In this document: positions 1-5,945 of the stretch, piece by piece
Layout: each line of letters starts with the position of its first letter
Numbering within the stretch: position 1 is the first letter of the stretch
NCBI GenBank assembly: GCA_900550815.1
Contig: URTW01000089.1
Location: 1 to 7,836, forward strand
DNA length: 7,836 bases
Source of the DNA: an uncultured Collinsella sp.
GTDB lineage: Bacteria > Actinomycetota > Coriobacteriia > Coriobacteriales > Coriobacteriaceae
Reading direction: 5' to 3'
Notes under the pieces: model-generated
What the model was told of the DNA's origin: nothing
The model's database searches: none
Seen by the model: only the letters and a program-made list of their open reading frames with translations
Position numbers and translations under genes: made by a program

Positions 1-935
1 ACGGCGAGGGGACGGCTCACGAAGAGCATAACCGCGATGAGCGCCTGGCCCGGCAGCAGCATCTGCGGCAAGCGCGCGGGCGGCACGAGTAGGCCGAGCA
101 AGAAGTAGATCGTCATCTCTGCCATCTCGGTGAGGGTGGCAAAGAAGTGTGCCATCTCGACCTTGCCGGTGATGTCGCTGGCACCCAGCACAATGCCGAC
201 CAGGTATACAGCCAAAAAGCCGTTGCCGCCCAGATAGCTTGGTAGCGCGTAGGCGACGATGGCCACGGCGAACAAAAAGATGGTCTGCGCGCCCTCGGCC
301 GTTGCGTGCGCGCGTTCAATCAGGCGGCCCGCCGCCCAGCCGATGGCAAGGCCCAGGCCCGCGCCCAGGATAATCTGCTTGGCCAGCAGTGCGGGAATGT
401 TGATGTCGCCGCCGGCCGCGAGTGTGGCGAGCACGGCGGTGAGCATGTAGGCGACGGGGTCGTTGGAGCCCGATTCGACCTCGAGCAGCGAGTCGGTGCC
501 GCCCCTCAGTGAAAGGCTGTGCTCGCGCAGCACGCTAAAGCCGCTGGCCGCATCGGTCGACGCCACGACCGATCCCAGCAGCAGGCCGCCGATCCAGTCG
601 AAGCCCAGCACAATGTGGGCGAACACGCCGGTGATGCCTGCGGTGATGACGACGCCGAGCGTGCTCAGCAACACCGCGGGCGCGGCGACGGGCTTGGCGC
701 GGTCGATGTTGGTGTTAAAGCCGCCGTAGAACATGATGAACAGCAGCGCCGTGCTGCAGACGGTTTCGGTGAGCGCATAGTCGCTAAAGTCGATATGCGC
801 CGGGCCGTTGACGCCCAACAGCATGCCGAGCGCGATAAAGATGAGCAGGGTGGGGAAGGGGAGCTTTTTGCCGACGGGTTTGATGGTCAGGCACAGAATA
901 ATGACGAGGCCGATAAAGAGAAGAATCTGGTTCAT
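1..935 (-). CDS. Monovalent cation/H+ antiporter, CPA1/NhaP2-like, 3'-truncated by the window edge
   Basis: The minus-strand frame is open from ATG at 935-933 to the left edge, giving 311 residues without a stop. It begins MNQILLFIGLVIILC and has many hydrophobic segments. Seen directly: the STDAA motif (residues about 126-130) and the ESGSNDP motif (about 154-160), which form the ion-binding core of the NhaP/CPA1 exchangers, then helices ending near FVSRPLAV. From family knowledge, these proteins exchange Na+ or K+ for protons across the inner membrane and serve pH and ion homeostasis. NhaP2/CvrA-type members run to about 500-580 residues with a C-terminal regulatory domain, so roughly 200 or more residues lie outside the window and the cation preference cannot be judged. 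An AGGAG (948-952) lies 12 nt upstream of the ATG, a rather long spacing. The gene is divergent from the phosphatase at 1189. Confidence 0.9.
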   Translation of the reverse strand, partial: MNQILLFIGLVIILCLTIKPVGKKLPFPTLLIFIALGMLLGVNGPAHIDFSDYALTETVCSTALLFIMFYGGFNTNIDRAKPVAAPAVLLSTLGVVITAGITGVFAHIVLGFDWIGGLLLGSVVASTDAASGFSVLREHSLSLRGGTDSLLEVESGSNDPVAYMLTAVLATLAAGGDINIPALLAKQIILGAGLGLAIGWAAGRLIERAHATAEGAQTIFLFAVAIVAYALPSYLGGNGFLAVYLVGIVLGASDITGKVEMAHFFATLTEMAEMTIYFLLGLLVPPARLPQMLLPGQALIAVMLFVSRPLA

Positions 936-1084
936 AGGGAGTGTCCGCTCCTGGGTGGTTGGCGTGGCACGGTCAGTTGTCTGCGGTTATTTGTACCCAA
1001 AGATGGTGGGTGTATGGGGGTGGATTGCGGGCATGCGCGATATCGTCATAGACGGCTGCCGTCTTTGCCTCTGCTCGGAAACCC

Positions 1085-1113
1085 TTTCCAGCTTTATTGC
1101 AACGGAGTACAAT
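1085..1113 (+). promoter_or_regulatory. Candidate sigma-70-type promoter for the phosphatase
   Basis: TTTCCA (1085-1090, 4 of 6 to TTGACA) and TACAAT (1108-1113, 5 of 6 to TATAAT) are separated by 17 bp. They point at the phosphatase, with a predicted start near 1120 and a leader of about 70 nt. The -10 is good and the -35 weak. No comparable promoter was found on the minus strand for the antiporter. Confidence 0.4.
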
Positions 1114-1124
1114 GGGTAACGTTT

Positions 1125-1141
1125 AAGTTCAACTTGAAGTT
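1125..1141. promoter_or_regulatory. Overlapping AAGTT/AACTT inverted repeats, operator candidate
   Basis: The run reads AAGTT-C-AACTT-G-AAGTT, two overlapping 5-1-5 palindromes sharing the central AACTT. It lies just downstream of the predicted phosphatase start site, where a bound repressor would block transcription. AAGTT/AACTT half-sites also occur in SoxR/MerR-family operators, but those normally sit between -35 and -10. The regulator family is therefore a guess. Confidence 0.35.
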
Positions 1142-1145
1142 TTAG

Positions 1146-1170
1146 TTGCGGCACCGGGCTTCGGCCGCAA
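1146..1170 (+). promoter_or_regulatory. Leader hairpin just upstream of the phosphatase SD site
   Basis: TTGCGGC (1146-1152) and GCCGCAA (1164-1170) form a perfect 7-bp stem with an 11-nt loop. The stem ends 3 nt before the SD sequence GAGGAG (1174-1179), which is 9 nt from ATG 1189. There is no T tract, so it is not an intrinsic terminator. It may shield the mRNA 5' end or modulate ribosome access. Confidence 0.4.
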
Positions 1171-1188
1171 TGCGAGGAGAGGCGTACC

Positions 1189-2028
1189 ATGGCGAGCTAT
1201 GTGAGATCTGATGATCACGGGCACGTTCGTGAGCTTGACGAGGCCCTGTCTAAGATCTCGTTGACGTCCGACGACACGCTTTACGTGCTGGGCGACATGA
1301 TCGATCGCGGGCCCGATCCGGTCGGCGTTATTAAGCTCGTGCGCTCGCTGCCCAACACCCGCGTGCTCAAGGGCAATCACGAGCAGATCATGCTCGATGC
1401 CATCATTGGCCAAGATCCGCTTGATGCCGAGACCTGGGATATCAACGGTGGCTGGACGACGCGCGAGCAGCTCAACGACATGGAATTTGAGGCATACGAG
1501 GAGCTCGTGCGGTGGATGGCCGCGCTGCCGCTCTACGCGGTGGCCGAGACCGAGGAGCGCCCGTAATTGCTGGTACATGCTGGAATCGAGATGAAGGCGG
1601 CGCGCGCGTTTTTGCTTGAGCATGGCGTCGATTGTGCCGATGGTGTCGGAGCGGTGGGTGCCGATCGCGAGCTACTGCAGCAGATGCTCGCGGTGCAGTC
1701 GTCCGATGACCTGCTATGGATTCGTCACGGCTATTGGGATGTGCCGACCGGGCTGCTTTCTGCCGAGGGCAAGGGCCCGGTCGTGGTGAGCGGTCACACG
1801 CCCACGGTATCGCTTGGGCGCTATTGCGAGGTTGGCGGCCTGGCAGGGCTCGATGAGGAATCGGGACGCGGGCAGATCGTGCGCTTGGGCGGCGAGGACA
1901 CTGCCGGTGTGCCCGATCGCATCGACATCGACTGCGCCGCCGCCACCGGCTCCGAGTTCGGTCGCGTGGGCATCCTGCGGCTCGATGATGGGGCGGAGTT
2001 CTACGCGAACATCAACCCGGGCGAATAA
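1189..2028 (+). pseudogene. PPP-family metallophosphoesterase (serine/threonine phosphatase-like), interrupted by in-frame TAA at 1564-1566
   Basis: One frame runs from ATG 1189 (SD GAGGAG, 9 nt spacing) to TAA 2026-2028, 279 residues if the internal stop were sense. The PPP metal and phosphate motifs appear in order: SDDHG (residues 7-11, the D-x-H site), GDMIDRG (35-41), GNHE (62-65), VHAG (about 129-132), GHTP (202-205), then the usual end IDIDCAAATG...RLDDGAEFYA. From family knowledge, such enzymes use two metals to hydrolyse phosphoprotein or dinucleoside polyphosphate substrates; the substrate cannot be told here. Codon 126 is TAA, between EERP and LLVHAGIE. In homologs the VHAG strand is normally preceded by an aromatic or hydrophobic residue, so a Tyr codon (TAT or TAC) changed to TAA is the simplest history. 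The frame is identical on both sides, so this is a substitution and not an indel. The first half lacks the VHAG and GHTP histidines and should be inactive alone. A GAGGAG (1552-1557) lies 9 nt before TTG 1567, directly after the stop, so restart of the second half is conceivable. A consensus error is also possible. Confidence 0.8.
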
Positions 2029-2035
2029 CCTTGTT

Positions 2036-2057
2036 CCGCCGTTCTACCGAACGGCGG
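2036..2057 (+). terminator. Stem-loop after the phosphatase stop, possible terminator
   Basis: CCGCCGTT (2036-2043) and AACGGCGG (2050-2057) form a perfect 8-bp GC-rich stem with a 6-nt loop, starting 8 nt after the stop codon. Position and strength suit 3'-end formation. No T tract follows on either strand, so classical intrinsic termination is not assured. Confidence 0.5.
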
Positions 2058-2072
2058 TCACGTTGACGCTGC

Positions 2073-2172
2073 GCAGCCCCGAAGCACCCCATCTTGTCGC
2101 TCAAACCGTCGCTCGCGTACAGAAGTACGCGTCGCTCCTCTTTCGCGTCAACCTGGGGCACTTCGAGGCTGC
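2073..2172. repeat. 100-bp imperfect palindrome with a 4-nt loop
   Basis: Arms 2073-2120 and 2125-2172 are exactly symmetric about the loop AGAA (2121-2124), with 32 of 48 positions complementary and no gaps. The apex CGCGTAC/GTACGCG and the base GCAGCC/GGCTGC are perfect, with conserved blocks CGAAG and CCCCA between. Four of the 16 mismatches would be G-U wobbles in an RNA copied from the minus strand and A-C clashes in a plus-strand RNA. It may be a dispersed hairpin repeat, a structured RNA or an extended 3' structure. The small open frames running through it show no family features and are not called as genes. Confidence 0.6.
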
Positions 2173-2195
2173 TCGCTGTCGATGCCAAAACATCG

Positions 2196-2228
2196 ATGAT
2201 TATTCTGGGACGGGGATTCAATAATCAT
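2196..2228. repeat. AT-rich hairpin set between two 12-bp direct repeats
   Basis: ATGATTATT (2196-2204) and AATAATCAT (2220-2228) are perfect 9-bp inverted repeats around a 15-nt loop. The direct repeat GGCTGCTCGCTG occurs on both sides, at 2167-2178 and 2231-2242, 64 bp apart. The left copy overlaps the base of the preceding palindrome and the right copy abuts the 18-bp inverted-repeat element. This could be the footprint of an insertion or duplication; no function is evident. Confidence 0.5.
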
Positions 2229-2243
2229 TTGGCTGCTCGCTGG

Positions 2244-2366
2244 CTAAGTGAGTAGACTTTTTTGGAGATGCCGAGCACCCAACATATTTGCCTCAATAAA
2301 ACCGCAGGTCACAGACTTGTGCTCTGTCGGTGTGGTCGGGGATTCGGTAAAAGTCTACTCACTTAG
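2244..2366. mobile_element. MITE-like 123-bp segment with perfect 18-bp terminal inverted repeats
   Basis: The 18-mer at 2244-2261 (CTAAGTGAGTAGACTTTT) is repeated in perfect inverse at 2349-2366, enclosing 87 bp with no gene. Just inside, CCGA and CACC (2271-2279) can pair with GGTG and TCGG (2329-2339), so the whole segment could fold as one long hairpin. A further short stem, ACAGA/TCTGT, lies within. Length, non-coding interior and exact termini suit a miniature inverted-repeat transposable element moved in trans. No target-site duplication is visible at the presumed ends. The alternative is a structured RNA or bidirectional terminator serving the convergent phosphatase and flippase. The remainder, 2367-2447, holds only weak short stems. 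Confidence 0.5.
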
Positions 2367-2447
2367 TTTTGCGTGATGCATATTGTTCGCAACGAGACCC
2401 CAGCCGGGGCGATTCCATCGCAAATTCCGGTGACCGGGGGCAGCTAA

Positions 2448-4028
2448 TTAGGCTCCGTACGGGTTGCGGTCGCGCTCGATGCGTTGGCGGATGTGGGCGT
2501 ACTCGATAATCAGTAGCACCAGGAGTAGGGCCATGATGGCTAGGTAGCTCACAACGGCGCCCATCAGGCCCAGCAGGTTGATTAAGATCACTGGGAGCAC
2601 CACACTCGCGGCAAAGCAGATCAGGTAGACCTTGGTGACGTCGCCGGCATGGCGCAGCACCGTGATGATGGCGTAGATAAACTCGATGGCCGCGGTGACG
2701 CCGCCGGCGACGACCATCAGCAGCGCCAGCGTACGGTAGCGCTCAAAGCTGAGACCGTACATAAAGCTCATGAGGGGAATACCGGGACCTGCCATAAATG
2801 CGGCGCACACGCCGGTGATGACCACGATCAGCGCCATAACGGCAACAATAATCAGGTCAAAGCGACGACGCTTGCGAGGATTAGCCCAAATGCTCGACAA
2901 GCGCAGGAGCTGCGGTTTATAGACAAATCCAATGCTCAACAGAATAGCCTGGGCTGGAAAAAACAGGGCATTAAAGTACAGCTGGTATTTGTAGGCCAGT
3001 GTTCCTTCCATCACAAACTTGGGCATGCTTTCGATAAGGTTGGACAGGAATAGCGCGCCAAAGAGTGGGGCGCACTGGACAAACAGGTGGCCGACCTCGC
3101 GCAGGCTTACGCGGCGCGATTTTTCGGTCTCGAGCAGGGCGAGCGGCGCGGTGACCAGCACGAGCGAGACGATCGCGGCGATGCCCATGGCCATGGCTGC
3201 GATGGGCATGCTACGCGTGAGGAACAGCGCCACGCTGAAGACCGCGATGACGCCGACGGAGCGTAGCGTTTGACTCATTCCAGCCAAGTAGAGCTTGTCG
3301 GCCTGCTGCAGGCGGCCTTCGTACACGTCGGCGACGCCGTCGATGACCTTATACAGGTAGACGCCCAGGCCGATCGTCGCCATCTGCGCGTCATAGCCGC
3401 GGGCGCTGCTATACATGAGGCCGCAGCCTAGGGCGAGCGCTCCACAAAGCCAGCGGTTGAGTTGGTAGGAGGCAAAGGACGTCATTGCGTCGATGTCTGA
3501 GACCTGGAAATTGCGCACGCCGTAGTTGCATGCGATCATGATGAGCGTGCCGGTAACGAAGGCGATGGAGAATTAGCCTGCTTCTTCGGCGCCCACGAGC
3601 TGTGTGGACACGATGGTGAGCAGCGGAAACGCTAAGCCCCACACGGCGGTGCCGAGAGCGTTCCAAAGGTAATCGCGGCGGGTGGCGTGCTCTGCGTATT
3701 CATCCTCTTGCTTGGAGAACCCGCCGCCGTAGACGGCGCCGAGCAGACGGTTCCACCAAGCGTTGACCATGCGGCGGACGGGGCCGAGCTCCCGATCGCG
3801 TTCGCGCCGGCGACGTGTGGCTTGGCTGCTATCGGGCCCGCCGGCGTTGCGCTGACTCAGCTCTTGGATGCGTGCGAGTTCCTCGGCAGTGTGCGAGGCA
3901 GGGAAGAGGCCGTTCTCGATGCGACCGCCCTGGGCCTTCGCGGCGCCATCTCTCGATGCAGCGGGGTTGGAGATGCCGTTGCGGCGGGCGATGGCGCGGC
4001 GAATGCTATCGAGGGGCGTGATGCTCAA
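2448..4028 (-). pseudogene. Polysaccharide/oligosaccharide flippase (Wzx/MATE-like), interrupted by in-frame TAA at 3575-3573
   Basis: The minus frame runs from TTG 4028-4026 to TAA 2450-2448, 526 residues if the internal stop were sense. TTG is chosen because AGGA (4036-4039) sits 7 nt upstream; the in-frame GTG at 4067 has no such site and overlaps the promoter. The first ~118 residues are hydrophilic and rich in Arg. Then comes a first membrane segment (WNALGTAVWGLAFPLL, about 122-145), the stop as codon 152 between GAEEAG and FSIAFVTG, and about 11 more hydrophobic segments. The order and the NYGVRNFQVSDID block after helix 2 resemble lipopolysaccharide/polysaccharide flippases, which move lipid-linked sugars across the inner membrane; substrate unknown. 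The frame is the same on both sides, so a single nonsense change or consensus error is likely. The stop truncates the protein after one helix. The next ATG (3539) lies within helix 2 and has no SD site, so a functional restart is unlikely. No glycosyltransferase neighbours are visible. Confidence 0.8.
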
Positions 4029-4056
4029 AGCGGGGTCCTTTCTATTGCTGCGCTCT

Positions 4057-4075
4057 AGTATAGACACCGCGGTGT
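4057..4075 (-). promoter_or_regulatory. Flippase -10 box with an abutting 12-bp palindrome
   Basis: On the minus strand TATACT (4062-4057, 5 of 6 to TATAAT) lies about 30 nt upstream of the TTG start. Immediately upstream is the perfect palindrome ACACCGCGGTGT (4064-4075), which fills half of the spacer. No good -35 is found at 16-18 bp, so the promoter may need an activator, or the palindrome may be a repressor site. Confidence 0.45.
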
Positions 4076-4087
4076 TCGCTCGTGTTT

Positions 4088-4104
4088 TTGAACAGGTTGT
4101 TCAA
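4088..4104. promoter_or_regulatory. 17-bp operator-like palindrome TTGAACA-GGT-TGTTCAA
   Basis: Perfect 7-bp half-sites flank a 3-bp centre in the divergent region between flippase and lactate permease, about 25 bp upstream of the flippase -10. A weak plus-strand promoter, TTGTTC (4097-4102) with TGTAAT (4122-4127) at 19 bp, would overlap it, so one regulator could act on both genes. The form suits a dimeric TetR- or GntR-type regulator; none is encoded in the window. Confidence 0.45.
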
Positions 4105-4174
4105 TAATTTCGGCGGGCGGCTGTAATTTGTCGGTAAACGTGCGGTATCCTGATGAAGTTTTGTGACCCCCCGA

Positions 4175-4190
4175 TGCCGCCCACGCGGCA
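4175..4190 (+). promoter_or_regulatory. Leader hairpin just upstream of the lactate permease SD site
   Basis: TGCCGC (4175-4180) and GCGGCA (4185-4190) form a 6-bp stem with loop CCAC. It ends 2 nt before the SD sequence AAGGAG (4193-4198), which is 9 nt from ATG 4208. The arrangement mirrors the hairpin in front of the phosphatase. There is no T tract. Confidence 0.4.
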
Positions 4191-4207
4191 CCAAGGAGCT
4201 TCTACCC

Positions 4208-5779
4208 ATGGACGTCGCCGCATTCTTACTGGCTCTTGTGCCGATTATTTGGCTGGTCGTGATGCTGCTGTGCTTTAAATGGCCAGCTTGGAAGGCCGCT
4301 ATCGGATCGTTTGTCCTTTCGTGCTTGCTTGCCTTCGCATGGTGGCACCTGCCGGCAGCGCAGATCGCGACCGCCTCGCTCGAAGGCTTTTTGATGGCCC
4401 TGTGGCCCATCGTCCTGGTGATCATCGCCGCGGTATTCACGTATAACCTGTGCGTTCGCACGGGCGCCATGGACGTGATCGGCAGCATGATCACCTCCAT
4501 CAGCAGCGACCGCCGTCTGCTGGCGCTGCTCGTGGCTTGGTGCTTCGGTGGCTTTATGGAGGGCATGGCCGGCTTCGGTACCGCTGTCGCCATTCCCGCC
4601 GGCATGCTCGCGGGCCTGGGCTTTGAGGCCGTGCCTGCCGTGCTCATCTGCCTGCTGGCCAACGGCGTGCCCACGCCCTACGGCTCCATCGGCATTCCCA
4701 CGGTGTCCGTTGCCGACCTGGTGGGTTTGGATTCCCTGCACCTGGCGACCGTTCAGCTGGTACAGCTCGCACCGTTCTTTTTGGTGATGCCGCTATTTAT
4801 TGTGCTGGTTGCGGGCCGTGTTGCCGATGACCAGGGCAATGCCGCGAGTGTGGGCGAGCGCCTACACGGTGTTGCCGGCGTGGCGTTGCTCTCCGGCGTG
4901 TCGTTTGTCGGCGCGGCTTTGGTCGTTGCCATGTTTGTGGGTCCCGAGCTGACCGTGGTCGTAGGATCTATCGTTTCGCTCGCGCTGACCGCCGCGCTTG
5001 CCATGCGTGCCGAGAAGTCCGGCCACTTGGATGCGCGCTTCCACATGAATATCGAGGCGGGGAAGAAGCTCACCGTTAAGTCGGCGCTTTCGGCCTGGTC
5101 GTGCTTCATCCTGATCTTTGTGTTGCTGCTGGGCACGTCTAACCTGGTACCCGCCGTGCATGCTGCGCTCGCGCCGTTTGCGAGCCACGTGCAGGTGTAT
5201 TGCGGTGAGAATCCCGGTACGCTTACGTTTTCGTGGATCAACACGCCAGGTGTCTGGATTTTCCTGGCGGCGTTTGTCGGCGGCGCCATTCAGGGTGCTT
5301 CGCCGCGCATGATGGGCGAGGTGCTGGCCGCGACCGTCAAGCAGATGACGCCGACGGTTATCACCATGCTTTCGGTGCTGGGCTGCGCCAAGGTGATGGG
5401 CTATGCCGGCATGATTTCGTCGATCAGTGCGTTTTGCATTGCGGTCGCCGGCGGCCTGTACCCGATTCTGACTCCGTGGATCGGTGCGGTCGGTGCGTTC
5501 GTGACCGTTTCGGGCACATCTTCGGGCATGCTGTTTGGCCCCATTCAGAGCCAGGCTGCCACTGCGCTGGGTGTGAGCGACTACTGGATGGTCGCGTTGA
5601 ACGCCCTGGGCGTCGCCGCCGGTAAGATGATCTCTCCGCAGACGCTCGCGATTGGTCTGGCTGCCGTCCACGTGCGCGGCAGGGATGCCGAGCTCCTAGG
5701 CGCCGTGCTGCCCTACGCTGCCGGCATGCTGGTCCTGATGAGCGCCATAGCCATGCTCGGCCAAAACCTGCCGCTGTAG
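4208..5779 (+). CDS. lldP: L-lactate permease family transporter
   Basis: 523 residues from ATG 4208 to TAG 5777-5779, near the usual ~550 of E. coli LldP. The ATG is preferred over the in-frame GTG at 4163 because AAGGAG lies 9 nt before it and a leader hairpin covers the upstream codons. It is strongly hydrophobic throughout, with about 12 or more membrane segments. Family blocks seen: GFMEGMAGFGTAVAIPAGML (115-134), NGVPTPYGSIGIP (152-164), and near the C-terminus VSGTSSGMLFGPIQSQAA followed by GKMISPQTLAIGLAAV, matching the LldP SDTSSNALF and GKMISPQSIAIA regions. The family (TC 2.A.14) imports L-lactate, and often D-lactate or glycolate, with protons across the inner membrane. No lactate dehydrogenase or LutABC genes are visible beside it, so the exact acid and the direction are inferred. 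A palindromic repeat starts 1 nt after the stop, and the next gene is 278 nt away, so it is probably monocistronic. Confidence 0.9.
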   Translation: MDVAAFLLALVPIIWLVVMLLCFKWPAWKAAIGSFVLSCLLAFAWWHLPAAQIATASLEGFLMALWPIVLVIIAAVFTYNLCVRTGAMDVIGSMITSISSDRRLLALLVAWCFGGFMEGMAGFGTAVAIPAGMLAGLGFEAVPAVLICLLANGVPTPYGSIGIPTVSVADLVGLDSLHLATVQLVQLAPFFLVMPLFIVLVAGRVADDQGNAASVGERLHGVAGVALLSGVSFVGAALVVAMFVGPELTVVVGSIVSLALTAALAMRAEKSGHLDARFHMNIEAGKKLTVKSALSAWSCFILIFVLLLGTSNLVPAVHAALAPFASHVQVYCGENPGTLTFSWINTPGVWIFLAAFVGGAIQGASPRMMGEVLAATVKQMTPTVITMLSVLGCAKVMGYAGMISSISAFCIAVAGGLYPILTPWIGAVGAFVTVSGTSSGMLFGPIQSQAATALGVSDYWMVALNALGVAAGKMISPQTLAIGLAAVHVRGRDAELLGAVLPYAAGMLVLMSAIAMLGQNLPL

Positions 5780-5780
5780 T

Positions 5781-5836
5781 CGGCACTTAGGGACGTTCCT
5801 TATGTGCCGGCACTTTGGGAACGTCTCTAAGTGCCG
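5781..5836. repeat. 56-bp REP-like palindrome after the lactate permease
   Basis: Arms 5781-5799 and 5818-5836 pair at 18 of 19 positions, and the centre is the 10-bp palindrome GTGCCGGCAC (5804-5813), so the whole block is symmetric (24 of 28 pairs). The word GTGCCGGCA or its part occurs three times. It begins 1 nt after the permease stop and could protect or end the mRNA, though there is no T tract. It looks like a dispersed repeat of the REP type. Confidence 0.65.
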
Positions 5837-5842
5837 GCATCC

Positions 5843-5882
5843 GGGGACACTCCTTGAATGTTGCCTGTTCAAGAGTGTCCCC
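5843..5882. repeat. 15-bp stem repeat GGGGACACTC...GAGTGTCCCC
   Basis: GGGGACACTCCTTGAA (5843-5858) pairs with TTCAAGAGTGTCCCC (5868-5882) over 15 bp with one bulged C and a 9-nt loop. The GGGGAC/GTCCCC ends resemble short repeats mobilised by IS200-like REP-associated (RAYT) transposases in many bacteria. That link is an inference; no transposase is in the window. Confidence 0.6.
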
Positions 5883-5916
5883 AATGACTAGTCGTTTAAG
5901 AACGTCCCCAATGACT
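5867..5916. repeat. Two tandem copies of a 27-bp unit ending GTCCCCAATGACT
   Basis: The segments 5867-5889 and 5894-5916 match at 20 of 23 positions, and their last 13 bases (5877-5889 and 5904-5916) are identical. The first copy includes the right arm of the preceding stem. The 8-bp palindrome GACTAGTC (5886-5893) spans the junction. It belongs to the same repeat cluster as the two palindromes before it. Confidence 0.55.
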
Positions 5917-5945
5917 GGGCCGCTTGCCTGCGATTTTTGACCGTT

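Noticed and set aside
519..1145. 208-codon plus-strand frame over the antiporter gene
   Set aside because: It lies opposite a clear CPA1 antiporter, is rich in Asp, Gln, Arg and His as expected of a shadow, and runs on into the intergenic region.
1129..1623. 164-codon minus-strand frame opposite the phosphatase
   Set aside because: It is a shadow of the PPP coding sequence, has no SD-supported start and crosses the promoter region.
2026..2180. General TAA reassignment to a sense codon
   Set aside because: Reading through the natural TAA of the phosphatase enters the hairpin and palindrome with no conserved protein, and the family end EFYANINPGE is already complete.
2012..2224. Short open frames across the 100-bp palindrome
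   Set aside because: Both strands are open only because of the GC-rich palindrome. There is no ribosome site and no recognisable domain.
4088..4104. LexA (SOS) box reading of GAAC...GTTC
   Set aside because: The Gram-positive LexA box has four bases between GAAC and GTTC. Here there are five, and the neighbouring genes are not SOS genes.
5781..5916. CRISPR array
   Set aside because: The units are palindromes and degenerate repeats of different kinds, without constant repeats separated by unique spacers, and no cas genes are visible.
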